Shown here: positions 1 through 10,334 of the stretch, piece after piece
Position numbering within the stretch: the first letter of the stretch is position 1
Layout: each line of letters begins with the position of its first letter
Source: Chlorobaculum tepidum TLS
GTDB taxonomy: Bacteria > Bacteroidota > Chlorobiia > Chlorobiales > Chlorobiaceae
DNA: 64,000 nucleotides
NCBI RefSeq assembly: GCF_000006985.1
Contig: NC_002932.3
Span: forward strand, 1,351,109-1,415,108
Direction: 5' to 3'
Notes under the pieces: generated by a model
Databases searched by the model: none
Seen by the model: the letters and a program-made list of their open reading frames with translations, nothing else
Told to the model about the DNA's origin: nothing
Made by a program: the position numbers and the translations under genes

Positions 1-1191
1 GTCGCGAATCACGCCCGCGCTCGAATGGCCGATGAAGATAGCGAGGCTCTGCGCGGTCCCCCACAACCCCATGTAAATACCGCTGCGCCCGGCGGTCATG
101 TTCATCATCATGGTGATGTTCGAGACGCTCGCCGCGCCGAGGCCGATGCCGGTCACGACCAGCGCGATACGCAGAAACTGCACGTCGTGCATGAACCCGG
201 CAGCGATAATCAGCCCGAAGCCTACCGCACCGAACACGTTACCGAAATAGGCGCCGCGCCGCGTGCCGATGCGGGAGAGCAAAAAACCGGTCAGCAGCAT
301 GAAGATGAGCTGCGTGCCGCCCATCACCGGCTTGAAAAGCTTGGTCGTTTCAGAAACCTGCATCCCGAACACCTCCGCGCCAAAGGGATCCATCACCACC
401 TCGTTGGCGAAAAGGGCGAAAATGGAGATGAAGATGTAGAGCGCGAAAAGCATCGTGTTGGGCGACGACGCGAGCAGGCGGATCGCCTGTGAAAAGGGAA
501 TACTGTGCTTCTCCTTGTGAACGCCGACCCCGGCGTTCCGGCGCTCAACGCCAAGCACGGCAATGAGGCCGAAGGTAAGTGCGACAAGGCCGCCAATTTC
601 GGCCACCTGCGTCAGCCGCTCCGGCGTGAACACTTTGAGATAACTGCCGATGGAGTAATTCGAAATGATGGCCGTCAGCACCATGAGCGTCCAGCTCGCC
701 CCGGCAATCTTGCCGATATCTTTTTCGTCAACCATGTCGGCAATCAGGGCGTAGTAGGCTGTCGTGGCGACCTGGAGGCCGAAGCCGAAAACGAGGAAGA
801 TGGCGCTGAGCTTCCAGAGGCCTACATCGCCAAGCGCGGAAAAGATGATGCTGACGAGGCTTCCCGTTCCATCGAGCCGCACCTCGTAGGCCGTCGTCGG
901 CGCGAGGATGAAGGAGACAATGCAGCTCACCAGGCCGATAAGCACATATGGCGTACGCCGATAGCCGAAGATGGCGTAACGGTCGGAGAGGTTGCCCGCC
1001 CACACCTTGACGCCGAGAATGGCCAAAAGCTCCTTGAGACTGATCAGGCCAAGCGCGATGGTCGCGGGCAGGAACAGCTCCTTGATCATGACCCGGTTCA
1101 AGATGTCTTGCACAAAGCCGAGCATGATGCCGAACCCTATCTGAAACAGCGAGAGCCGGACAAGATTGAAAATCCGAAAGAATTTATTCAT
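1..1191 (-). CDS. PucC-type MFS transporter (BCH family), C-terminus cut by window edge
   Basis: The reverse strand is open from an ATG at 1191 to the left edge, giving at least 397 residues with no stop. It starts MNKFFRIFNLVRLSLFQIG and runs through about ten hydrophobic segments, with MFS-like loop motifs such as NLSDRYAIFGYRRTPY near residue 70 and GLGAASVSNITMMMNMT near 355. This pattern fits the BCH/PucC branch of the major facilitator superfamily. Family members are linked to bacteriochlorophyll handling or light-harvesting complex assembly in the cytoplasmic membrane. The gene diverges from thiC across a 337-base gap. The exact substrate is inference. It would be overlooked by any method that needs a stop codon inside the window. 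Confidence 0.85.
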   Translation of the reverse strand, partial: MNKFFRIFNLVRLSLFQIGFGIMLGFVQDILNRVMIKELFLPATIALGLISLKELLAILGVKVWAGNLSDRYAIFGYRRTPYVLIGLVSCIVSFILAPTTAYEVRLDGTGSLVSIIFSALGDVGLWKLSAIFLVFGFGLQVATTAYYALIADMVDEKDIGKIAGASWTLMVLTAIISNYSIGSYLKVFTPERLTQVAEIGGLVALTFGLIAVLGVERRNAGVGVHKEKHSIPFSQAIRLLASSPNTMLFALYIFISIFALFANEVVMDPFGAEVFGMQVSETTKLFKPVMGGTQLIFMLLTGFLLSRIGTRRGAYFGNVFGAVGFGLIIAAGFMHDVQFLRIALVVTGIGLGAASVSNITMMMNMTAGRSGIYMGLWGTAQSLAIFIGHSSAGVIRD

Positions 1192-1362
1192 GAAGCGCGG
1201 AAATGGATTGGAACTGTCTGAAAGCCTCTTCATCAAACAAGGCCATAATTTACACAAAACCCTTGCTTTCTCAAGGATTGCGTCCTGCGGCCATCCTTGG
1301 AAATCAGGGTGAATTTGGTTATCATGATTTTCAAAAGGCGCTTCCTCGTGAGCGTCGAAAAT

Positions 1363-3199
<1,837 letters not shown>

Positions 3200-3213
3200 A
3201 TCGGGGTTCTTCA

Positions 3214-3248
3214 CTTATAAGTCCTATACGACCTATAGGACTTATAAG
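3214..3248. repeat. 15-bp perfect inverted repeat after thiC
   Basis: CTTATAAGTCCTATA (3214-3228) and TATAGGACTTATAAG (3234-3248) form a perfect 15-bp hairpin with a 5-base loop. It has no T-run, so it is not a good intrinsic terminator. A related string, CTTATGGGACTTATGAGA, occurs after the gap terminator at 36827, so this may be one copy of a short intergenic repeat family. Confidence 0.8.
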
Positions 3249-3532
3249 ACCTTAGTCGCACAATTTATTGTGGCTATCAACGATTTTGCCGATTGGGCCA
3301 GTTCGCATAGAAGTGCATTGTCGGGTTCGGGCTCGGGAGGAGATTCGAAAGAATGGATAGCCGCGAGGGCTACCCCTACAGCAGGTACAGGTTTTGGCGG
3401 TTTTGACAATTATATCAGGTCGCCGTTGCGAGTGCAAATCGTTACGAAATACGCACCGCCTTTTGAATAATCATAGTCGGCCAACCGAATCGAACGTCGA
3501 TGATGTTTTTGATGATCGTAGTTCATAGTGGA
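3249..3532. other. Gene-free stretch between thiC and the attC cassette
   Basis: No convincing gene is visible. A 66-codon frame at 3270-3470 (MAINDFADWASSHRSA onwards) is open but has no ribosome site and no family I recognise, so I do not call it. The stretch belongs to the insert between the two thiC 3' ends. Confidence 0.4.
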
Positions 3533-3590
3533 TCATAACGTTTGCATTAAGCCGCGCTGCGAAGCGGCGTCGGCTTAAATGAATTGTTAG
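3533..3590 (-). mobile_element. Integron attC recombination site (59-base element)
   Basis: Read on the reverse strand from 3590, the site begins CTAACAATTCATTTAAGCC and ends GCAAACGTTATGA. The two halves fold back: TTAAGCC...GCGCT pairs with AGCGCGGCTTAA around a TTCGC-type loop, leaving the unpaired bases typical of folded attC. The outer CTAAC and GTTATG cores are the simple-site ends (consensus RYYYAAC and GTTRRRY, each with one departure). The layout and inner sequence closely resemble the classical short attC sites behind resistance cassettes. The TAA stop of the neighbouring gene lies inside the CTAAC core, as is common in cassettes. Confidence 0.88.
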
Positions 3591-4564
3591 CCCTTGACCG
3601 TGTAGTGCTTGTCCAACACGTTGAACACGGCATTGCTAAACCACGCCTGCTTGGCACTCTTCGGATTGTCGGGATCAAGCTTCTTGACATGGCAATACCG
3701 CTTGTCTGACTTCAGGGGCTTGCGCAGATCGTGATACTTCTGGTTCTGCTTGAAATCGAAATAGCGAGCTGAGCATGCTTTGGTAAGCGCAGCATAGTTG
3801 AGCGGATACTTATCTTTCAGGTGCTCTTCAGTGAGCTGAACTTTAGGAGCACTTGGGTCGTTCGTGACCTGAACCTTGATCGCATCATCCGCTTTTGACT
3901 TTAGGAACTTGAGCTCTACGTTTACAGAAACCGCATAGTCCGCCTCGGGGTCACCTGCCGCTTCGAGCGATGAGATAAATGTTGCAACATTTTTCTCCTC
4001 TTTGCTCAGAATGATTGCATCGCCTGGCTGTTGAGGATTAACGAATGCCAGGGGCATCAAATAGAAGTTGTACTGTGAAAAGTCGATGTCGAACCATGAC
4101 TGCGCAGCCTTCGCATAGTTCCTAACCGAGGCACTTCCGACCTCTTGGAGCCGCACGGCGAACACTCCGCTTTTGTTGTAGAAATGGACTGATGAGTCTC
4201 TGATCTCGCAGAGCGCGATGATGTTCTTGTGAGCAGCATCAGCTAGCGTCTTCTTCTCAGCCATCCTTTTTGCCAAGTAATCTAGGCTGTGCGTGAGGGG
4301 ATTTCCTGCACCCGTCATCTTGACCTTGGCATGCTTGTACGGTTTTCCGTTTGGTCGCAGTTTCTTCTCTGTGACGTAAAGCATACGAACTTTGTTCCCG
4401 TTGTCCTTAAGCCATTTTGCCTTTAGGAGTAGCTCCCAGGCATTGATAGCTAGAATCGAGAAGGTTTCCTCTCGGTATTTGAAGTCGGGCTTGTTGTAGA
4501 CCTCAATCGCCGAAACCATTGCGGAGACGCTCTTTTCCACCAGTTCTTGCGACCGAGCTTTCAT
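3587..4564 (-). CDS. DUF3644-type protein (cassette-borne, putative defence function)
   Basis: The product has 325 residues. Near residue 35 it has SILAINAWELLLKAKWL, which I recognise as the start of the DUF3644 domain; the preceding EETF and later DSSVHFYNKSGVF segment fit the same family. There is no signal peptide or membrane segment, and the charged lysine-rich C-terminus looks soluble or nucleic-acid associated. The biochemical function is unknown; related proteins often sit in defence-type islands, so a defence role is inference. Codon use is more AT-rich than thiC or tpiA, which fits acquisition. The stop codon TAA falls in the attC core. Cassette genes normally lack their own promoter, so expression may depend on neighbouring transcription. 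Confidence 0.8.
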   Translation of the reverse strand: MKARSQELVEKSVSAMVSAIEVYNKPDFKYREETFSILAINAWELLLKAKWLKDNGNKVRMLYVTEKKLRPNGKPYKHAKVKMTGAGNPLTHSLDYLAKRMAEKKTLADAAHKNIIALCEIRDSSVHFYNKSGVFAVRLQEVGSASVRNYAKAAQSWFDIDFSQYNFYLMPLAFVNPQQPGDAIILSKEEKNVATFISSLEAAGDPEADYAVSVNVELKFLKSKADDAIKVQVTNDPSAPKVQLTEEHLKDKYPLNYAALTKACSARYFDFKQNQKYHDLRKPLKSDKRYCHVKKLDPDNPKSAKQAWFSNAVFNVLDKHYTVKG

Positions 4565-4833
4565 TGAGGGCTAAAAATACTTATATGGTTCCGTCTAAAA
4601 AACTTGATACTTGATTTGTGTCAGCATAAGCCGCCAGCCTGCCGCAGTCATAAAATCCGATAAAACATTTTAATTCAACGCCTTACATCCATAACCGAAT
4701 TTTATGCTGCCGCGTTATACGGATTAGCAGAACACTCACCTGTTCAAACGCGACCGACCAATCAACGCTCATTCTCAAAAAAAATTTACCGCAAATCCAC
4801 CCACAAAACCAACCCCCATCACTACCCTGCTTT
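4565..4833. other. Upstream part of the cassette insert, with a long inverted repeat
   Basis: No gene is seen. CAGCATAA (4622-4629) and TTATGCTG (4702-4709) form an inverted repeat 72 bases apart. On the reverse strand a TATAAC...GGTTATGG pair lies at 4716-4689, possibly a degenerate recombination core marking the cassette start. The promoter of the DUF3644 gene, if any, would be here. Confidence 0.4.
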
Positions 4834-4930
4834 CACCGGCGACACCGCCGCCACCGCAAAGTATTGCACCATGTGCGGCCCCGACTTCTGCTCGATGAAA
4901 AGGTCACAGGAAACCGCCGCTGGGGCATAA
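4834..4930 (+). pseudogene. Detached 3' end of thiC (duplicate)
   Basis: Bases 4834-4914 match 3100-3180 of thiC at 79 of 81 positions. In frame they encode [22 protein letters not shown], including all three cluster cysteines. The copy ends QETAAGA-stop, whereas the intact gene ends QETTAAGL-stop, so the tails diverge after the shared block. It has no start and cannot be a gene. It shows that the 1.7 kb between the copies entered at, or recombined through, the thiC 3' end, probably with DNA from a related strain. Confidence 0.92.
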
Positions 4931-4988
4931 TTTCACAAATCCTACCGGTCGTTTAGAACTTATCAAACCTATTCTTCGATTTCTCCAC

Positions 4989-5027
4989 AAAAAAAGAAAA
5001 GGCTGCCCAATCACTGAGCAGCCCTTT
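4989..5027 (-). terminator. Intrinsic terminator of the greA-tpiA group
   Basis: On the reverse strand AAAGGGCTGC pairs with GCAGCCTTTT and is followed by TTCTTTTTTT. It lies 29 bases after the tpiA stop. Confidence 0.85.
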
Positions 5028-5055
5028 CAATGCTAAATTTCCAACCTCTTGCTTT

Positions 5056-5808
5056 TTACCCCGCCGCCTCGACAATCGCCATGAAGTCGTCGGCATTGAG
5101 GCTCGCGCCACCAATCAGGCCACCGTCGATATCCGGCATGGCGAAAAGCTCCGCAGCGTTAGAGGGTTTGACGCTGCCGCCGTACTGGATCCTGAGATGG
5201 TCCGCCGCTTTCTGACCGTAGAGTTCGGTGACTTTCGCCCGAATCAGCGCGTGAACCTCCTGCGCCTGCTCTTTGGTGGCGGTTTTGCCGGTGCCGATTG
5301 CCCATACCGGTTCGTAGGCAATCACCAGCTTGCTGATGTCGGTAACATCAATCAGCCCCTCAACCACTTGGGCAGTGACGATCTGACCCGTCACGCCGCG
5401 CTCGCGCTCGTCGAGCGTCTCACCAACGCAGAGGATGACGCTCAACCCTTCAGCCAACGCCTTTTTGACCTTGAGGTTGACCGTGGCATTGGTTTCGCCG
5501 AACAGTTGACGGCGCTCCGAGTGCCCGAGGATAACATAGCTGCATCCGGCAGCGGCAAGCATCCGCGTGGAGACCTCGCCGGTGAATGGGCCATCACTCT
5601 CGTAATGACAGTTCTGAGCGCAGAGCCTGATTCCGCTCCACTCGATCACCTTGCAAACCTCGTACAACGCCGGAAATGTGGGGGCGATGCCCACTTCACA
5701 CTGCACACCGTCAGCTCCGACCTTCTCGGCAATCGCAGTTGCCAGATCGACAGACTCGGCGATGGTGTTGTTCATCTTCCAGTTGCCCACCACAATTTTT
5801 CTGCGCAT
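5056..5808 (-). CDS. tpiA: Triosephosphate isomerase
   Basis: This enzyme interconverts dihydroxyacetone phosphate and glyceraldehyde 3-phosphate in the cytoplasm. The 250-residue length is standard. Lys11 in GNWKMN, the electrophile His96 in VILGHSERR and the base Glu166 in [14 protein letters not shown] are all present, as is the phosphate-binding GGSV near residue 212. It starts one base after the stop of the 74-residue gene upstream and ends at a strong terminator, so it closes a transcription unit with that gene and probably greA. In a green sulfur bacterium it serves gluconeogenic sugar synthesis from reverse-TCA-cycle products. Confidence 0.98.
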   Translation of the reverse strand: MRRKIVVGNWKMNNTIAESVDLATAIAEKVGADGVQCEVGIAPTFPALYEVCKVIEWSGIRLCAQNCHYESDGPFTGEVSTRMLAAAGCSYVILGHSERRQLFGETNATVNLKVKKALAEGLSVILCVGETLDERERGVTGQIVTAQVVEGLIDVTDISKLVIAYEPVWAIGTGKTATKEQAQEVHALIRAKVTELYGQKAADHLRIQYGGSVKPSNAAELFAMPDIDGGLIGGASLNADDFMAIVEAAG

Positions 5809-5809
5809 A

Positions 5810-6034
5810 TCAGTAATCGGTTACGACTTCGCCGTAGATTTTGTCGATATCGGCCACCTTGAAGGTGTGCTTCCAGAAACGGGAATCTCTGAGTTCGATC
5901 TTGTCCTGATCGATAGCTGTGACGTAGCCGTGCCAGACCCGCCGCTCTTTGGTGACAAGATTGATTTCCTTGTCGAGCAATTCACGGGCTCCACCGATCT
6001 GGCTGGCAGTATAAATTATCTGACGTTTTCCCAT
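5810..6034 (-). CDS. Small conserved hypothetical protein, 74 residues
   Basis: The product starts [20 protein letters not shown] and has a compact mix of short beta-like segments ([34 protein letters not shown]), which suggests a small SH3-like or Sm-like barrel. It has no membrane segment or cysteine. It lies between greA and tpiA, one base from tpiA, so it is probably co-transcribed and perhaps translationally coupled. I do not recognise a named family. The tight spacing argues that it is a real gene; the fold suggestion is inference. Confidence 0.75.
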   Translation of the reverse strand: MGKRQIIYTASQIGGARELLDKEINLVTKERRVWHGYVTAIDQDKIELRDSRFWKHTFKVADIDKIYGEVVTDY

Positions 6035-6058
6035 ACATATGGTGTTTGAATTGGCTTT

Positions 6059-6538
6059 TTATTTAACAAAAATATCGAGGATTTCATAATGGAGCTCACC
6101 TTTCGGCACGCTGATTGTAACCTTGTCACCAACCGACTTGCCAATCAGCGACCGGCCGACGGGAGAACGCACGGATATTTTGCCAAGATCGGAATCGGCC
6201 TCCTCGGACGAGACAAGGGTGTATTCAATAATTTCGTCCTCGGCATCCAGATTACGTAGCTTTACCGATGTGAGAATATAAACCCGATCGGTCTTGATCT
6301 GCTTGGGATCGAGGATAGTAGCTGATGCCAGTTTATTTTCGATTTCACCGATTTTCGCTTCAAGTTGCGACTGTTCTTCTCGGGCAGCGTCATACTCGGC
6401 GTTTTCACTCAGGTCTCCATGCGAGCGAGCTTCGGCAATCTTTTCAAGCACCTCCTTGCGGGTCTCGGTCATCAACAAGTGAAGTTCCTCCTTGAGCCGA
6501 TTATACCCATCTCGTGTCAGATAAATTCGATCACTCAT
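6059..6538 (-). CDS. greA: Transcription elongation factor GreA
   Basis: GreA rescues backtracked RNA polymerase by stimulating transcript cleavage through the secondary channel. The 159-residue product has the N-terminal antiparallel coiled coil (about 1-75), with the conserved [16 protein letters not shown] at the hairpin tip carrying the acidic catalytic pair. The C-terminal FKBP-like domain has [18 protein letters not shown] and ends EILDIF. It is the first gene of the short greA-74aa-tpiA group on the reverse strand, with 24 bases to the next gene. Confidence 0.97.
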   Translation of the reverse strand: MSDRIYLTRDGYNRLKEELHLLMTETRKEVLEKIAEARSHGDLSENAEYDAAREEQSQLEAKIGEIENKLASATILDPKQIKTDRVYILTSVKLRNLDAEDEIIEYTLVSSEEADSDLGKISVRSPVGRSLIGKSVGDKVTISVPKGELHYEILDIFVK

Positions 6539-6613
6539 GTCAGTTCATGGTTTTGATTGGTGATGCAGAAAAGCGAATGATCACCAGACGTTACAGCAAC
6601 AATGGTTTGGCAA

Positions 6614-6652
6614 ACAAAAAAAGTAAAGTCAGCAGCCTGGCTGACTTTACTT
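6614..6652 (-). terminator. Intrinsic terminator after degP
   Basis: A 13-bp perfect stem (6621-6633 with 6640-6652) with a 6-base loop is followed on the reverse strand by a T-run. It lies 45 bases after the degP stop. Confidence 0.9.
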
Positions 6653-6696
6653 CTGTTAAAAGAATTTAGAAAACTTTATCCTGCGAGCAAAGGGCA

Positions 6697-8214
6697 TTAC
6701 AGATTAAACGCAAAATACATCCGACTCCATCCGCGCTCAACCAACAGGAAGAGCAGATCGCCCCTTTTCTTGTTTTTGACGATTGCATTGAATGCCGCAA
6801 CCGAATCCACCGGCTTTTTGTCGACCGATATGACCACATCGCCCGGACGAAGGCCAACCGAGAAGGCCCTGCTCGATTTGCTGACTGATGTCACCACGAT
6901 CCGGCGCGAGTCGGCTTTCAGATTCAGCCGCCCGGCCAGTTCGGGGGTCAATGGCGCAACCGAGAAGCCGAGCAATTCGTTCTTCGATTCGGTGCTTCGA
7001 GCCGAGGCGGTCGCGTTGTCTGGAAGCGATTCGAGGCGTGCGTTCAAGGTGAGAATCGCGCCGTCGCGATTGATCCTGATGGCGGCGCTGCTGCCGGGAG
7101 CCATCGCCGCGATCCGGTTGCGCAGCTCCGCCGCGCTGTTCACCTTCCGTCCGTTGAATTCAAGGATCACATCCCCGCTCTTCAGGCCGGCCCTGGCCGC
7201 AGGGCCACCCTGCATCACCGTGCCGACCAGAACCCCTTCGGGAGATTTGAGTTGCAGCCCCTTGGCGATATTCTCATCGATATCCTGAATCGTAACGCCG
7301 AGGTAGCCGCGCTCGACCTTGCCGTTTTTAACCAGCGAAGTATAGACCCGATATGCCATGTTCGACGGCACGGCAAAGCCGATACCTTCAAACCCACCAG
7401 TGCGGCTGGCTATCGCCGTATTGATGCCTACCAGCTCGCCACCGATATTGACCAATGGGCCGCCAGAGTTTCCTGGATTGATGGCTGCATCAGTCTGGAT
7501 AAAATTCTCGTAATCGGCCACCCCGACATTGACACGGCCCTTGGCGCTAACGATACCCTGCGTCACGGTGCGGGCGAGGTTTTCGCCGAGTGGACTGCCG
7601 ATGGCGAGCACCCACTCCCCGACCCGCAGCTTGTCGCTGTCGCCGAAAGCGATCGGCTTGAGACCGGAACCGGAAATCTTCAGCACAGCCAGGTCGGTGC
7701 GGGGATCGGTGCCGACGATCTTGGCCTTGAATTTCCGGTTATCAGAGGTCATAACCGCAATGGAGCCCGCCTGGTCGATCACATGGTTGTTGGTCAGAAT
7801 GTAGCCATCCTGGCTGACGATCACACCCGATCCCAGTCCATGGATCACCTCCTTGCGAACGTTCGGTTCTTCGGGTAAAGGAAAGTCAAACATCTCTCCA
7901 AACGATTTGCCGAAAAAATCGAAGGGGGTCATAATCCGGCGATCCACTTCGGTTTCAGTATAAATCGTCACCACCGAAGGGGTAGCTGACTCAGCGATAT
8001 CCACGAAAGCATCATTGAGATCGTTGAGCGTCCGTATCGGATGGTTGCGAAGGGTTTCAGCCGCAATACTCGAGTTGGGGTGACTGGAAACCATAAACCC
8101 GTTATTGCCGCCTCCGTTAAACGAAAAATCGAGATTGGAAAAAGCGAGCGCCCCAGCGGTGATCCCCACAGATACCAGCGCTGCCGATTTGAGCATAGTC
8201 AGTTTCTTTTTCAT
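6697..8214 (-). CDS. degP: Periplasmic serine protease, HtrA/DegP family
   Basis: HtrA proteases degrade or refold damaged envelope proteins. The 505-residue product has an N-terminal signal or anchor helix (AALVSVGITAGALAF). The trypsin-like domain has the triad His144 (TNNHVID), Asp174 (PRTDLAVLK) and Ser250 (INPGNSGGPL). Two PDZ domains follow at about 290-385 and 410-500, the second with LRPGDVVISVDKKPV. It begins 25 bases after trpE, so both may share a transcript, although their functions are unrelated. A strong terminator follows. Confidence 0.96.
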   Translation of the reverse strand: MKKKLTMLKSAALVSVGITAGALAFSNLDFSFNGGGNNGFMVSSHPNSSIAAETLRNHPIRTLNDLNDAFVDIAESATPSVVTIYTETEVDRRIMTPFDFFGKSFGEMFDFPLPEEPNVRKEVIHGLGSGVIVSQDGYILTNNHVIDQAGSIAVMTSDNRKFKAKIVGTDPRTDLAVLKISGSGLKPIAFGDSDKLRVGEWVLAIGSPLGENLARTVTQGIVSAKGRVNVGVADYENFIQTDAAINPGNSGGPLVNIGGELVGINTAIASRTGGFEGIGFAVPSNMAYRVYTSLVKNGKVERGYLGVTIQDIDENIAKGLQLKSPEGVLVGTVMQGGPAARAGLKSGDVILEFNGRKVNSAAELRNRIAAMAPGSSAAIRINRDGAILTLNARLESLPDNATASARSTESKNELLGFSVAPLTPELAGRLNLKADSRRIVVTSVSKSSRAFSVGLRPGDVVISVDKKPVDSVAAFNAIVKNKKRGDLLFLLVERGWSRMYFAFNL

Positions 8215-8238
8215 AGCTGTCTTCGGTTTAAAAGTTTA

Positions 8239-9753
8239 TCAGACAAAGGTCTCAATACTTTCAAGAGCCGTCAGGCCTGCTCTCATCTTGTTCATGGTCT
8301 CTTCGTATTCAAATTCTGGCGTCGAATCGGCCACGATGCCGCCCGCCGCCTGGAAGTAGATAACGCCGTCGCGGATCACCATCGTGCGGATAGCGATGGC
8401 AGTGTTGAGCTGCCCCCGGAAATCGAGGTAGCCCACCGCGCCGCCGTAAAGGCCGCGCTTCTCTTTCTCCAGCTCGTAGATGATCTCCATGGCGCGAACC
8501 TTCGGCGCGCCGGTCAGCGTTCCCGCCGGGAAGCACGACCAGAAGGCGTCCATCGCCGTCAGACCGTCCTGCAATTCACCCCGGACGTTGCTGACGATGT
8601 GCATAACATGCGAGTACTTCTCGATCACCATCATCTCGTTGGTCTCGACCGTGCCGATCTTGGCGATGCGCCCGATGTCGTTGCGGCTTAGGTCGATGAG
8701 CATCAGGTGCTCGGCCCGCTCCTTTTCGTCGGAGATCAGCTCCTTGGCGTTGCGCTCGTCCTCCTCGAAGCTCTCGCCGCGCCGTCGCGTTCCGGCGATA
8801 GGCCGGGTATCGACCATGCGGCGTCCGGTGTGGTCGCGCTCTACCTTGACCAGCAGCTCGGGCGATGAGCCGACGACATGAAAATCCTCGAAGTCAAAGA
8901 AGTAGAGGTAAGGCGAAGGGTTGATCGTCCGGAGCGCGCGATAGACGTCGAACGGACGGGTGTGCAGCTTGCGCTTCAGGCGCTGCGAAATCTGCACCTG
9001 GAAGATGTCACCGCTCAGAATGTACTCCTTGGCCTTGAGCACCTTGGCGTAATACTCGTCACGCGTGGTGTTCGAGATGACCGGCTCCGGTTTCTCGGGC
9101 TGAAACGGCACGAGAGCAGGCACGAGCGGCTTCTGCAACAGTGCGGCAAGCTCGTCGATTTTGCGGTCGGCGCGCGTGCGGTCGGCGGCGTCGAGATAGT
9201 TGGTCACGAGAAAGAGCTTGCGCATCACGTTGTCAAAGATGACGAGCGTGTCGCAGAAAAGCAAGCAAAGGTCTGGCATCCCTGCCGGATCGGGCTGCTC
9301 GGCGGCGGGAATCTTTTCGATGAGGTGCATGGTGTCGTAACCGAAATAACCGAACACACCGGAGGTGCTCATCTGCTGCGAACCGCTCTTGTGGCGAGGC
9401 AGCTTTTCGGAGGAGAACATCGCCATGCAGCGATCCACGACGGCGCGAAGGTCACGCTCCTGTTCAACAATGGCAGACAACTGGCGGAAACGCTCGTCAC
9501 GAACGTCAAGCAAAATCTCTCCGCCAACCGTCCCCTTGAGTACGGCTACCGGATCGACGGCGATATAGGAATAACGGGCCATACGCTCCTCCCCTTCGAC
9601 CGACTCGAGCAGGCAGGAGTAAGGGCGCTGGAGTTTGAGGTACACCGACACCGGGGTTTCCGTATCAGCCTGAAAGGTTCTGACCAGAGGGGTCAGAATA
9701 AAAGACGGCTCCTTTGCCGGGTCGGCCGTATTGTCCGAAAAAGATCTGATCAT
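8239..9753 (-). CDS. trpE: Anthranilate synthase component I
   Basis: TrpE converts chorismate to anthranilate, the first step of tryptophan synthesis, using ammonia from the TrpG partner. The product has 504 residues. Near the N-terminus is SCLLESVE, the LLES tryptophan feedback site. The chorismate-binding domain has DIFQVQISQRL near 255, GSSPELLVKV, RPIAGTRRRGE, DEKERAEHLMLIDLSRND and FPAGTLTGAPKVRAMEII. No trpG or other trp gene is adjacent. The start is the ATG at 9753; no leader peptide or attenuator is evident in the 122-base gap to the divergent gene. Confidence 0.97.
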   Translation of the reverse strand: MIRSFSDNTADPAKEPSFILTPLVRTFQADTETPVSVYLKLQRPYSCLLESVEGEERMARYSYIAVDPVAVLKGTVGGEILLDVRDERFRQLSAIVEQERDLRAVVDRCMAMFSSEKLPRHKSGSQQMSTSGVFGYFGYDTMHLIEKIPAAEQPDPAGMPDLCLLFCDTLVIFDNVMRKLFLVTNYLDAADRTRADRKIDELAALLQKPLVPALVPFQPEKPEPVISNTTRDEYYAKVLKAKEYILSGDIFQVQISQRLKRKLHTRPFDVYRALRTINPSPYLYFFDFEDFHVVGSSPELLVKVERDHTGRRMVDTRPIAGTRRRGESFEEDERNAKELISDEKERAEHLMLIDLSRNDIGRIAKIGTVETNEMMVIEKYSHVMHIVSNVRGELQDGLTAMDAFWSCFPAGTLTGAPKVRAMEIIYELEKEKRGLYGGAVGYLDFRGQLNTAIAIRTMVIRDGVIYFQAAGGIVADSTPEFEYEETMNKMRAGLTALESIETFV

Positions 9754-9923
9754 GAATGAGTAGATGCTACGTACGATAAGGTAAAAAATTCATAGTATCA
9801 CACCTTCGCTGTTTCTATATTGCTACACTTATGAACACAGCGTAGTACTCAGGCTGCTGACAACCATCAAAAGCGATGATCGTCAGCCCGGTGTCTTCTA
9901 TCGGTAATCAGCAAGCTGTCGCC

Positions 9924-10334
9924 ATGAACATTGCAAGCGGATCCGGCCGGAAGTGGCTCACCGCACTTATACTCTCTCCGGGAATGATTTTCGCCTCAGC
10001 CTATCTCTTGGTTTGGCTGTCAATGAATCTCTGGCTCAATCACAACTTCAAGCATCACCTCAAGCAAATCTTCACCGCAGAAACCGGCCAGCGATACCGG
10101 ATCGACATCGGCTCGCTCAGGCCAGAACCCAACCTGAATTCACTGACGCTCAAACAGCTGGAGCTAACCCCCGTCGGAGTCGCTGAAAACCAAAGAGCAA
10201 GCCGGTCAGTGTTTCAGATTGAAGAACTTCGTATCGAATGCGCCGACCTCAGCCTTTTCCCCTTCAAACCGGCAGACGAACTGCTTACCCTGCGCAAAGT
10301 CAGTCGAGTCATTCTTTTGAACAGCGTTCAGTGA
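9924..10334 (+). CDS. Short membrane-anchored protein, possible truncated AsmA-like protein
   Basis: The frame opens at 9876, but MNIASGSGRKWL at 9924 is the more likely start and gives 136 residues. One strong membrane segment (LILSPGMIFASAYLLVWLSMNLWL) is followed by a hydrophilic part with RYRIDIGSLRPEPNLNSLTLKQLEL, a beta-rich pattern resembling the N-terminal edge of AsmA/TamB-type proteins. It stops after about 100 residues of this, far short of that family, and overlaps the convergent lepB end by 7 bases. It may be a genuine small protein or a truncated remnant; I cannot decide. Confidence 0.5.
   Translation: MNIASGSGRKWLTALILSPGMIFASAYLLVWLSMNLWLNHNFKHHLKQIFTAETGQRYRIDIGSLRPEPNLNSLTLKQLELTPVGVAENQRASRSVFQIEELRIECADLSLFPFKPADELLTLRKVSRVILLNSVQ

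Larger units (their letters stand above)
3533..4695 (-). mobile_element. Solitary integron gene cassette (DUF3644 gene + attC)
   Basis: The cassette unit is one ORF (4564 to 3587) followed directly by an attC on the same strand. A plausible upstream boundary is the GTTATGG core read on the reverse strand at 4695-4689, which would give a cassette of about 1.16 kb. No integron integrase and no adjacent second attC are seen, so it is an orphan. The upstream boundary is inference; the attC end is well defined. Confidence 0.65.

Noticed and set aside
3230-3250. Palindrome after thiC as an intrinsic terminator
   Set aside because: There is no T-run after the stem on either strand; treated as a repeat.
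4640-4720. Possible second attC on the + strand ending GCGTTATACGG
   Set aside because: The matching 5' core and foldback arms are not found; kept only as a note on the cassette boundary.
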